Part shown: positions 14,160-21,997 of the stretch, in pieces
How positions within the stretch are numbered: the stretch's first letter is position 1
How the letters are laid out: the number at the start of each line of letters is the position of its first letter
Assembly: GCA_016929465.1 (NCBI GenBank)
Contig: JAFGIT010000271.1
Span: 1 to 22,604, forward strand
Direction of reading: 5' to 3'
DNA length: 22,604 bases
Source: Candidatus Coatesiibacteriota bacterium
GTDB taxonomy: Bacteria > B130-G9
Program-made: the position numbers and the translations under genes
The notes under the pieces: model-generated
What the model saw: the letters and a program-made list of their open reading frames with translations, nothing else
What the model was told of the DNA's origin: nothing
Database searches by the model: none

Positions 14160-15227
14160 ATGGGCAGAGCAATGACAATCACTGTTCTGGGGATCGCGGT
14201 CGCCATGTCATTTTTGACGATGGGAGCGCAGGAGAAGAGGAATACCGCCATGTCCAACGCCTGTAATTCATTTAGTGTATGCAGCGCGAGGAATCTATCA
14301 CATTCTGGCGCGAATGTCGCGCTCAAAAAGATCACTGAAAACATAGCATATCGTGGCACGACTTCCTCTAACTACTCGGATGGGTCCTTCACAGCTAGCT
14401 GCTCCAAGGTGCCGGCTACGACAACCGCAAAGATCACTTCAATCGGGACATATCAGCAGAACACCCACAAGGTGGAAATCGTGTTGGAGCTCGCGCCAGG
14501 TGGCTTCAAATCAGCAATAACCGCAAAGCCCTATGTCCAGACTCTCGGGACACTGGATGTCGATGGCAGGGACTACGATGAGAATGAGAACATTATTCCG
14601 AACCAGGGCGGGCTTGCGATCTTAAGCACACAGACGATAAACAGAGGTGGTAATTCGAAGTACGGAGGAACCACATCTGAGGGAATCGACTATGCGCCTT
14701 CTACGAGCTTCGATTCGGGCTTGATTGAGGAGAATGCGATATTCGAAGGTGGCTTCCCTGGCTCACCAGACGCAGCTGTCAAAGTCACAGATGGAATGCT
14801 GAAGGCGATCGCCCAGAGTGGCGCTGGCGGAAGCCAATACGCCACGGACCCCGGAGATATAACAATCCCCCTGAGAGGTGTCACCTATCTCGAATTGCCC
14901 GACAACGGGACCTGGAACGCGCCGAACTTCACATATTGCAATTGCGGCTTCGATTACCACAGTTTCGGGATTCTGGTCGTCCATAATGCAAACAAGAACG
15001 CTCGCTTGAAGAATATGCGGGGCAGTTTCTACGGGATTATCATCGCCGACGATGTGGACAAGATACACGGCAAGGTGACGGGCAATGTGACCATCATCGG
15101 TGACTACCCACGAGGCAACTGCGTCGGTAATGGAACTGGCGACGTCCACTACAGCTCGTTTTACATCTCCAAATCGCTCAAGGACCTGCTCAACAAGCAG
15201 CCTGTAATCGTATCCTGGTGGGAGTAG
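14160..15227 (+). CDS. Large pilin-like protein, second tandem paralogue
   Basis: This 355-aa protein starts after AGGAGGA and is clearly related to the previous large pilin-like protein along its whole length. It shares the MGR start, the hydrophobic segment (ITVLGIAVAMSFLTMGAQEK), NLSHSGANVALKKI, VDGRDYDE, NIIPxQGGLA, YGGT, GGFPxSPDA, a GILVVH strand, IIIADDVDKIHG, GNCVGNG and SWWE. It has more cysteines, including SCNACNSFSVCS-like residues near the helix and YCNCGF near residue 260, so disulfides may differ between the two. A local gene duplication followed by divergence is the simplest origin. The next gene begins four bases after its stop. Confidence 0.72.
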   Translation: MGRAMTITVLGIAVAMSFLTMGAQEKRNTAMSNACNSFSVCSARNLSHSGANVALKKITENIAYRGTTSSNYSDGSFTASCSKVPATTTAKITSIGTYQQNTHKVEIVLELAPGGFKSAITAKPYVQTLGTLDVDGRDYDENENIIPNQGGLAILSTQTINRGGNSKYGGTTSEGIDYAPSTSFDSGLIEENAIFEGGFPGSPDAAVKVTDGMLKAIAQSGAGGSQYATDPGDITIPLRGVTYLELPDNGTWNAPNFTYCNCGFDYHSFGILVVHNANKNARLKNMRGSFYGIIIADDVDKIHGKVTGNVTIIGDYPRGNCVGNGTGDVHYSSFYISKSLKDLLNKQPVIVSWWE

Positions 15228-15231
15228 TCAA

Positions 15232-16488
15232 TTGGAAACAGAGGCCTTGATTCAAGATACCGATGTTCTCTCCGAGGCGAGGGGAATACTAAATCGCCTG
15301 TCGTCCCAGGTGCCAAGCTCGCACGAGGGCGTCGAGAGACAGATGTACATCGGTAAGCTGCTCAACGAGCTCCACATCAACCAGCGGCAGGTTCTCAAGA
15401 GCCTGGTCGATACCTGGCTGGATAGGACCGTTGAGATGCAGGCCTCTGATATCGACGTCGGCAGCCACGGATGCGAGGGCAGCATCTGGATGCGTGTCTT
15501 CGGCTTCAAGAGGCCGTGTCCGGATCTCGGATCATTCTCTATCGATGAAACCGATATTCTGGTCCAGAGCCTTCTGATGGATAGGCAGAGAGAGCACCTC
15601 TACGAGTGGCGAAACCTGGACTTCTCCTACATGATCTATCACAACGGGACCAGGATCAGATTCAGGGGTGATATGTATTTTGACTTCGATCACCTCGCCA
15701 TGAACATGAGGCGCATCAACGATTTCATCTACCCGTTCAAGGACCTTGGCTTCCATCCGGATGTAGCGAAGGCGCTATCTCTCACTCACGTGAAGCAGGG
15801 CCTGATATTGATTACGGGAATCACCGGTTCGGGTAAGAGCACGACTCTCGACAGCATAATCGACGCAAATAACAAGACAGTTGATGCGCACGTCGTAATA
15901 ATCGGCAGCCCAATCGAGAACATCCACAACAGCAACAAGTGCCTGGTTCGTCATCGCGAGGTCGGACGTGACGTCATGTCGTTCAAGGAGGGCGCGGTTC
16001 AGGCCCTTCGTCAGGACCCCGATATCATAGTAATCGGCGAGATGCGTGATCCGGACACGATATTGACGTCTCTCGAGATAACAGACAGTGGTCACAAAGT
16101 GTTCTCGACACTCCATACAGGTTCGGCGGTGGAAAGCATCGACCGAATAATAGCGGAGTGCCCTACCACAGTCCAGGACAGGGTGCGTATGCGTCTCGCG
16201 GACGTTCTGACAGTAATTGTCTCCCAGAAGCTCGTCCCGAGCGTGACGGGCAAGCTTCAGCTCGCGAAGGAAGTGCTTCTGGTCAATTCCTCGGTCCGGG
16301 CAGCAATCAAGAACAATAATACGGGCGAAATATACCAGATGATCTTCGAGTCTCAGAATGAGGGGATGATCACCATCGAGCAGGACCTATATCGCCTTTA
16401 TAGACTTAAAAATATAACGAAAGAGAATGCAATGAACTTCGCGAATAACAAGAAGAGGTTAGCCGAGTTGCTTCGGAGGGAGCTATGA
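15232..16488 (+). CDS. Second motor ATPase, PilT-like
   Basis: This 418-aa protein starts at a TTG seven bases after GGAG, which lies within the end of the upstream gene. It has a PAS-like N-terminal region with ASDIDVGSHG (residues about 65-75), Walker A GITGSGKS at 196-203, Walker B IIVIGEMRD around Glu270 and the His-box FSTLHTGSAVESIDRI. The C-terminus matches PilT layout (GEIYQMI, EGMITIEQDLYRLY, ITKENAMNFANN). The retraction signature AIRNLIRE is replaced by AAIKNNNT, and there is no tetracysteine motif. Walker A-proximal residues are intact, so ATP hydrolysis is expected. Retraction or another second-motor role is inferred. Its last codons overlap the next start (ATGA). Confidence 0.9.
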   Translation: METEALIQDTDVLSEARGILNRLSSQVPSSHEGVERQMYIGKLLNELHINQRQVLKSLVDTWLDRTVEMQASDIDVGSHGCEGSIWMRVFGFKRPCPDLGSFSIDETDILVQSLLMDRQREHLYEWRNLDFSYMIYHNGTRIRFRGDMYFDFDHLAMNMRRINDFIYPFKDLGFHPDVAKALSLTHVKQGLILITGITGSGKSTTLDSIIDANNKTVDAHVVIIGSPIENIHNSNKCLVRHREVGRDVMSFKEGAVQALRQDPDIIVIGEMRDPDTILTSLEITDSGHKVFSTLHTGSAVESIDRIIAECPTTVQDRVRMRLADVLTVIVSQKLVPSVTGKLQLAKEVLLVNSSVRAAIKNNNTGEIYQMIFESQNEGMITIEQDLYRLYRLKNITKENAMNFANNKKRLAELLRREL

Positions 16489-19064
16489 GGAAAGAGGCAA
16501 TAGGATTATCAATCGAGGGGACCGACATAAAGGTCGCCCACATCGGACTTTCTCATAAGGGTGTCATACTAAAGCGGCTCGAGGTTGCCAGGCTTCCGGA
16601 ACCGTTAGGCATCCCGACACAAGATGAGGAGATTGCGGACGAGGCTCTGGACGCCTTTGAGGAGGCGTTCGGTGAGGTGAGTTCCTCGACCGATTCACCC
16701 ATCGAGGTTGGCGAGGGTGGAGAACAGGCAGGCGAGGCTGACTCGTCTTCAGCGCTGCTCGGGATTCTCGCCGGCTACAATCTGACCAAGGCGAAGATCG
16801 GTGTCAACTTGCCCGAGGATGCGATCAGCTTCTATACGTTGAGTGACACTTTCGCCGTTAAGGGACGCAAGTTGAAGAGGGCCATTATAGAGATGGTCTC
16901 TCCCAGGCATGATGGCCCGGTGTCGCCCGATATGGTTGAATACATCAAATCAGCCGACAAGAACCTGACTTGCCTGATCTGCGATCGTCCGCCGGTCTTT
17001 CTCGATGTGCTGAAGGAGATCAAACCATTCCTGGCGCACAATAAGCCCTTCATCGGCTTGATCGACTCGATGGACACCGCTCTGATGAGCCTTGTCCGAG
17101 CGAACCACGAGCTGAAAGAAGAGCAGATCACTGCGATCATCTACGTGGGGCCGGAGAGCACACGGACCATCATTATGAAGGGCAGAGATTACCTGATGAT
17201 GCTGCCCTCGATTCAGGAGGGCGCGAATTCTCCGGACCTGCTCAACAAAGTATATAGCAAGATGCTTCTGGAGCAGGACGAAGGCGGGCTTCCCGAGATC
17301 ACTCACTTGGTCCTGGCCGGCGAAGGAGATATGGACGAAGCCAAGGAGTTCTTCGTCGATAAGATGCCTGATGCGGTAATTGAGGCAATCAAATACGGAA
17401 AGTTCGTCGGCAGCGAGATGGAGCCATCGAAGGTGCCGGCTCCCCTTTCGAGCTTTGCACTTCCGCTCGCTCTCGCGAGGAAGGCCCTCGAGCCGACCAA
17501 TCCCAGCTACTATGAGACCGATTTCACTCCTGAGTACATGAAGGAGTCGCAAAAGCCATTCCGCATAGCGTGGCATGGCCTTATGTCTCTCTTCATCATC
17601 TTCGCGATGAGCCTGCTACTGGTCATCAAGGGCGGCTACAACCTGGCGGAGATGGAGGACCTGGAGGAGGATACGTTCAATCACAATCGCCTTACGAAGC
17701 TTGCGCAGCCTCTGCTCTACGAGATTGATACGCTCAATGCGCAGATCAACGAATACGGGTCCGAGATCGCGCAGCTTGCCTTGCTGGCGCAGGATTCTCA
17801 CGTCTGGAGTGAATCGCTGCAGAAGATCTGCGACTTGACAGAGCGCTGTGATTCGCTGTGGCTTGTGAACCTGTCCTCATCAGATGATATGGGTTACATC
17901 CTGAGAGGCAAATCTCGCACACGCGACAAGATAACCGCGTTCGCGAGCGCATATCAGAACTCGTATCTGGATACGGTCAGTCGCGGCATGATTCGCGATT
18001 ACCGTCTCTGGGACTTCACGATGAGAGTGAAGTTCCCCGACGTTCTTCATCCACAGACGTACCTGGCGATGGTCAAGGAGCACGGCAAGGACGGCTACGG
18101 GCAGAACGCACACACCCAGGACAATACGTTCGATTTGTCTGGAGATATGCCGGGCCTCGCGATGTCCGGGCAGATGATGCCTGGCGGCGATATGCAGGCG
18201 ATGGTCTCCCAGATGGGTATGCAGAGCAGCGATATGGTCAGCAGCATGCTGAAGACGGGCTTCAACCTCTACTATGATCAGGCTTCTCGCGTTGCCAACA
18301 GCCCGAAGCTCGCTATGCTCAAAAAAGATCAGCTTCGGCAAGAGGCCGAACTGAGAGAGTCATTGCTTCAGAAAAAGCAAGAGCTCGATGAGCAGAAGAT
18401 AGCGGCGTCCGAGAAGAGCCTCGAGGAGCAATACCTGGGTCCGGAGCCTGACGGCATGCAGATGGAACCTGCAGACATCTTCTTACCTGCGCCGCGGACG
18501 GAATCCGAGGCGGAGCCTGACGTGATAATACCCGAGGCGCCCAAGAGTGATTCGCGGGACGCAGCCGATAGCAAGCCCGGAGTTATCGCTTCGACCGCCA
18601 AGCCAAAACCGATGAATAAGCAAGAGCAGCCCACCGTCAGCGCCACGCAGAAGCCCGAAGAGCCCAAGCGCGAGAAGGCGGCGAACTCGCCGGTCAAATC
18701 CGATGAGAACTACGATAGGGCCATGGACCTCTTCAAGGCCGGGCAATATGAGCAGGCGGCGGAGCTATTCAAGGACATGGTCGCCAAGGGCGGGCCGGCA
18801 ACAGATTGCAGGGCCGGCTACTGGCTTGGCCATTGCCTCTATGGAATGGGTGAATTCCAGGCAGCAATCGAGCAATTCAAGAACTCCGAAAGCTGCAAAG
18901 AGGAAGGCGTCGAGGATGGCGTTCTGTTCATGTTGGGCAATTGCTACCTTAGGCTTGGCGATGAGCAGAGCGCGAATGAGAAATATGCCAAGCTGCTGCA
19001 AGAGTATCCAGACAGCCGTTTCGGATCGATCGCTTCTGCAAGAACGAGAGCCTACGGGAAATAA
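16485..19064 (+). CDS. PilM-PilN-like fusion with C-terminal TPR domain
   Basis: This 859-aa protein looks like three parts joined. Residues 1-345 resemble PilM/GspL actin-like cytoplasmic proteins (opening IGLSIEGTDIKVAHIGL, later KAKIGVNLPED, TAIIYVGPESTRTIIMKG). One membrane segment at about 365-383 leads into a coiled coil and a PilN-like periplasmic domain to about residue 535 (LQKICDLTERCDSLWLVNLS, FTMRVKFP). A methionine-rich stretch (about 553-592) and an acidic/proline linker follow. The C-terminus (about 742-856) holds TPR-like helices (AMDLFKAGQYEQAAELFKDM, GEFQAAIEQFKNS, YAKLLQEYPDSRFG), as in CpoB-type proteins. It would link the cytoplasmic motor to the periplasm. PilM and PilN are separate genes in standard systems. 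Confidence 0.78.
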   Translation: MRKEAIGLSIEGTDIKVAHIGLSHKGVILKRLEVARLPEPLGIPTQDEEIADEALDAFEEAFGEVSSSTDSPIEVGEGGEQAGEADSSSALLGILAGYNLTKAKIGVNLPEDAISFYTLSDTFAVKGRKLKRAIIEMVSPRHDGPVSPDMVEYIKSADKNLTCLICDRPPVFLDVLKEIKPFLAHNKPFIGLIDSMDTALMSLVRANHELKEEQITAIIYVGPESTRTIIMKGRDYLMMLPSIQEGANSPDLLNKVYSKMLLEQDEGGLPEITHLVLAGEGDMDEAKEFFVDKMPDAVIEAIKYGKFVGSEMEPSKVPAPLSSFALPLALARKALEPTNPSYYETDFTPEYMKESQKPFRIAWHGLMSLFIIFAMSLLLVIKGGYNLAEMEDLEEDTFNHNRLTKLAQPLLYEIDTLNAQINEYGSEIAQLALLAQDSHVWSESLQKICDLTERCDSLWLVNLSSSDDMGYILRGKSRTRDKITAFASAYQNSYLDTVSRGMIRDYRLWDFTMRVKFPDVLHPQTYLAMVKEHGKDGYGQNAHTQDNTFDLSGDMPGLAMSGQMMPGGDMQAMVSQMGMQSSDMVSSMLKTGFNLYYDQASRVANSPKLAMLKKDQLRQEAELRESLLQKKQELDEQKIAASEKSLEEQYLGPEPDGMQMEPADIFLPAPRTESEAEPDVIIPEAPKSDSRDAADSKPGVIASTAKPKPMNKQEQPTVSATQKPEEPKREKAANSPVKSDENYDRAMDLFKAGQYEQAAELFKDMVAKGGPATDCRAGYWLGHCLYGMGEFQAAIEQFKNSESCKEEGVEDGVLFMLGNCYLRLGDEQSANEKYAKLLQEYPDSRFGSIASARTRAYGK

Positions 19065-19096
19065 GGAAATCAAGATAGTCAATAGGGAGATGTAAG

Positions 19097-19987
19097 ATGA
19101 GCAACGCGCTTAGAAGCACGATAGCGATCGCCGTCATCTGGCTGATCTTGCTCTTGGTGGGCGGTTGGTACGTCTATTACAAGCAGGCCGATGATCTCGA
19201 GGCAATTCGCGAGGAAAATAAAGAAGCACACGAAGCTTTTGACGAGATGCAGGCCAAGGTGGATAGCCGCCAGGTTGTCAAGGCGACGCTGGGGAAACTG
19301 AAAGAGCAATGGCATGAGCGGAAGAAGGTCATCCCTGTAACGGAGGATGCCAGGACAACCTATAACTACTTCAACTGGCTGGGTTCGCAATCGCGCTCAC
19401 CACTGATGTATGACTTTATAGTCCTTTCGGAGAGCCCGGATGAGACGCCACCGTCGAGAACGTATCAGCTGCGGGGGGAGGACTCTTACGAGAGCCTCTT
19501 CAATTTCATTTACTATCTGGAGAACCACCCGCTGCTATATAAGATAGAGAAGATTAACTTAGACAGCACTTCCGTTGGCGAGAACGCGGAGGGGGATGTG
19601 CGTGGAGTTGGATTCGACATGTATGTGAAAGTCTATTACGGATCTTCTCCATCGCTCGATAATACTTATGCCTCCCGCGAGGTTGAGGCTCCCCCGAAGC
19701 AGATAGACCCATTCTATCCGCTGATACTAGAAAAGCTTCCGCAAAATCCGAAGGGTCTTGTCATTGTTGACGAGTCGAAGCTCCAGGCCCTGACGAAAAC
19801 AACCGCATTCATCGTTGACCAGACGGGCAAGATGGTCACGCTGGAGATCGGTGACGAGGTCTATCTGGGCTACCTGACCAGAATAAACACAAAGAAGAAC
19901 GAATGCGAATTCACGCTCAACCTGGGCGGGATCATAGAGAAGTATACAATGCAACTCAACTTCGACAGTCAAAGGGGAGGGAAATGA
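19097..19987 (+). CDS. PilO-like alignment protein with PilP-like C-terminus
   Basis: This 296-aa protein has a short cytoplasmic start, one membrane helix (residues 9-28, IAIAVIWLILLLVGGWYVYY), a coiled coil (about 30-75) and a ferredoxin-like region with YESLFNFIYYLENHPLLYKIEKINL. That is the PilO/GspM pattern. The last 65 residues (FIVDQTGKMVTLEIGDEVYLGYLTRI, then NECEFTLNLGGIIEKYTMQL) resemble the beta domain of PilP/GspC, which docks to the secretin. The protein may therefore replace both PilO and PilP. The ATG follows an AGGGAGA site. Its stop overlaps the first possible start of the secretin gene. Confidence 0.72.
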   Translation: MSNALRSTIAIAVIWLILLLVGGWYVYYKQADDLEAIREENKEAHEAFDEMQAKVDSRQVVKATLGKLKEQWHERKKVIPVTEDARTTYNYFNWLGSQSRSPLMYDFIVLSESPDETPPSRTYQLRGEDSYESLFNFIYYLENHPLLYKIEKINLDSTSVGENAEGDVRGVGFDMYVKVYYGSSPSLDNTYASREVEAPPKQIDPFYPLILEKLPQNPKGLVIVDESKLQALTKTTAFIVDQTGKMVTLEIGDEVYLGYLTRINTKKNECEFTLNLGGIIEKYTMQLNFDSQRGGK

Positions 19988-19989
19988 TA

Positions 19990-21303
19990 ATGAAGAAGGC
20001 GACTTGCCTGGTATTTGTGCTGGTTCTATTCGCCGCAATATGCGTCGCGCAGGACGCCCCTCAGGGTAGCAAGCATCCGTTTGTTCCCAAGGAGTATCCG
20101 ATCGAGCACACCTCTGTTGACGAGATGGTTTCGCTGTCATCGGGGACTCCATTCGCGCAGGCGATGTTCATAATCTCGAAGTTCTCGAACAAATTCGAGA
20201 AGAAGGTCATCATCGATCCGATCAAGCATAAGGGCAATATCAGTGTAGATATTGAGAACATGCATTGGAAGAAGGCCTTCGAGATGATCCTTCGTGCCAA
20301 TGGGCTCTGGTATGTTAGCTATGAGACATACTACGAGGTCGTCGAGCCTGTTGACGAGGTTGCCACGGCAAAACCCAAAACCGATGACACAAAGAAGAGC
20401 ACTCTAACGGAGAATACACGCGAAGTCCGGATCAAGGCCACCTTCTTCGAGGGCGATAGGCACTTCCTGCACGAGCTCGGAATTGACTGGAGGACCATCA
20501 GAGCTGGCTCTCTCAATGTTGATGCGAGAAGCGCGGGCCACCAGAAGCTCTGGGATTCCGCAGTGTATAATGCGCTTGAGACATACTCTGCTGGCTTTGA
20601 GAGGCAGTTCGGCAGCGTGACCATCCAGGCTCTATTGGACACTCTGGAGAGCGCCGAAAAGGGACGCATAATCGCCACTCCCGAAGTCGTTGTCATGGTT
20701 GGCAAGTCAGCAAAGGTGCTTGTGGGCCAGGAATTCGCGGTGAACACCCGTGACTTCGCTGGCAATATAGTCACAGAATTCTACGAGACTGGCACGATCA
20801 TGGAGGTCGTCCCCACCGTATTCACGGACCGGGCGGGCAAGGAATTCATTCATCTGGCCGTCTCCGTGATACGCTCGAGCCTGAGTGATCCGGTTAACCT
20901 CACGATCAACAAGACTGAGGCCAACTCGTCGATTCTGTTGAACGACGGCGAGGATACGGCAATCGCGGGCCTATATTCGACCGAGAGGAAGGTAGGAAGA
21001 AGCGGTGTGCCTCTCCTGAAGGACCTGCCCTGGTGGGTGCTTGGCCTGAGATATGTCTTCGGCTTCGACCGTGTCGAGAAGCAAGACAAGGAGCTCGTGA
21101 TCCTTCTGAATGCACAGCTGGTTCCCAAGCTCAACGACCGTATCGCTCAGGAAGAGGGCGCATCTGACTTCGATAAGCTCAACAAGGAGCTAAATGATAC
21201 AGTCAAGCCGCTCTGGAACAGGCCCGGAGACGGGAGCCCGTCATTCTACGAGATAAAGGCTGACAAGAAGAAGAAAGCCGAAAAGGACGACAGCGAAGAC
21301 TAG
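19990..21303 (+). CDS. Short outer-membrane secretin, PilQ/GspD family
   Basis: The protein is 437 aa from ATG 19990, chosen because GGAGG lies nine bases upstream; ATG 19984 overlaps the preceding stop and is only three bases from that site. A signal peptide (KKATCLVFVLVLFAAICVAQ) is followed by one STN/N0-like domain (about 45-115: ISVDIENMHWKKAFEMILRANGLWY). The secretin core runs from about residue 138, with IKATFFEG, the strand pair around IIATPEVVVMVGKSAKVLVGQEF, and the signature VPLLKDLPWWVLG near 339-352 ending in ELVILLNAQLVP. It should form the pore through which the filament leaves. It lacks the usual multiple N1 domains and AMIN domains, making it much shorter than PilQ or GspD. 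It is the last gene before the operon terminator. Confidence 0.9.
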   Translation: MKKATCLVFVLVLFAAICVAQDAPQGSKHPFVPKEYPIEHTSVDEMVSLSSGTPFAQAMFIISKFSNKFEKKVIIDPIKHKGNISVDIENMHWKKAFEMILRANGLWYVSYETYYEVVEPVDEVATAKPKTDDTKKSTLTENTREVRIKATFFEGDRHFLHELGIDWRTIRAGSLNVDARSAGHQKLWDSAVYNALETYSAGFERQFGSVTIQALLDTLESAEKGRIIATPEVVVMVGKSAKVLVGQEFAVNTRDFAGNIVTEFYETGTIMEVVPTVFTDRAGKEFIHLAVSVIRSSLSDPVNLTINKTEANSSILLNDGEDTAIAGLYSTERKVGRSGVPLLKDLPWWVLGLRYVFGFDRVEKQDKELVILLNAQLVPKLNDRIAQEEGASDFDKLNKELNDTVKPLWNRPGDGSPSFYEIKADKKKKAEKDDSED

Positions 21304-21332
21304 TAACTGTAGGCCATATAACCAACAAACAG

Positions 21333-21366
21333 AAGGGCGGCCCGGTGGCTGCCCTTTTTCTTTTTT
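21333..21366 (+). terminator. Intrinsic terminator of the pilus operon
   Basis: A 10-bp stem AAGGGCGGCC pairs with GGCTGCCCTT (one G-T pair) across a CGGT loop. A T-rich tail with two runs of T follows. It lies 30 bases after the secretin stop. Confidence 0.9.
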
Positions 21367-21687
21367 CCATAGGATGACGAAGACGCAGCAGTGGCGCTGC
21401 CTGTCCATCAGATCGCGAGTGACTCGAAATTGAGGCTAATCTGGCCAGTATTTATTTCAACAAATTGCTACCCAATTAGTCTGCTTTGCTCAGTTCATGG
21501 CAGACCGGGGCCTCATTTGACTAGCCAAAGTGCCATATTGCGATCAGCAGGATGTCCCCCCGACAACGAAAGATCATAGAAGTCCTCGACGGCGCATCCG
21601 ATTTCAGAGGCTCTCTAATAGATGAAATCGAAAGGGGATTGAGGGATTCCCCGAACGCCATTCCCCGCATAGGTGGGGGCAGGCCTT

Positions 21688-21710
21688 GGAGGCTGTAAAA
21701 TAAGTCGAAT
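21688..21710 (+). repeat. Inverted repeat, left arm
   Basis: GGAGGCTGTAAAATAA followed by GTCGAAT is the reverse complement of 21837-21860 with one insertion and one change. The two arms enclose about 126 bases, the size of a small MITE or a decayed element. Confidence 0.65.
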
Positions 21711-21742
21711 CACCCGTCGATTAGATGCATCGACCTGTCTCC

Positions 21743-21775
21743 GCCTGTTTATATATTGTGGCAAGCCTGTTTATA
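21743..21775. repeat. Two copies of an 11-bp direct repeat inside the inverted-repeat pair
   Basis: GCCTGTTTATA occurs at 21743-21753 and again at 21765-21775, a period of 22 bases. The second copy can also fold with the following AGGC. Confidence 0.5.
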
Positions 21776-21836
21776 GGCACAAGGTGTAGCTTGGGCTTTC
21801 CGAGGCTGCCCAAAGAAGAGACTGCGGTCGCCGCGA

Positions 21837-21860
21837 ATTCGAATTTATTTTACAGCCTCC
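21837..21860 (-). repeat. Inverted repeat, right arm
   Basis: On the minus strand this reads GGAGGCTGTAAAATAA then ATTCGAAT, pairing with 21688-21710. No target-site duplication was evident at the flanks. Confidence 0.65.
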
Positions 21861-21887
21861 ATGCCCCGTCCCTACACGGCGAAAAAT

Positions 21888-21907
21888 CCGACTTATTGGA
21901 CAGCCTC
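21888..21907 (-). repeat. Third copy of the GAGGCTG repeat
   Basis: On the minus strand it reads GAGGCTGTCCAATAAGTCGG, close to the 21688 arm (GAGGCTGTAAAATAAGTCG). Weaker relatives occur at 21607-21620 (GAGGCTCTCTAATA) and 21802-21818 (GAGGCTGCCCAAAGAAG). The pattern resembles transposon terminal repeats. Confidence 0.5.
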
Positions 21908-21997
21908 TTCAATCAGTATGTAACACACGACATAGACACAGACACACCTATTTCGACCAGAGTGAGAATCCCCAGATCAATAACGATGAAAGTCAGG

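Larger units (their letters stand above)
21367..21997. other. Gene-free region with decayed mobile-element-like repeats
   Basis: No gene can be supported. The stretch holds several copies, in both orientations, of a short GAGGCTG-containing sequence. It also has smaller hairpins (GATTTCA with TGAAATC around 21600-21628; GGGGA with TCCCC near 21636-21655). An open frame at 21725-22012 crosses the repeats and has no ribosome site. Confidence 0.5.

Noticed and set aside
19903-21303. Longer start (19903) for the secretin
   Set aside because: It would place 29 polar residues before a clear signal peptide and overlap the PilO-like gene. GGAGG sits correctly for ATG 19990.
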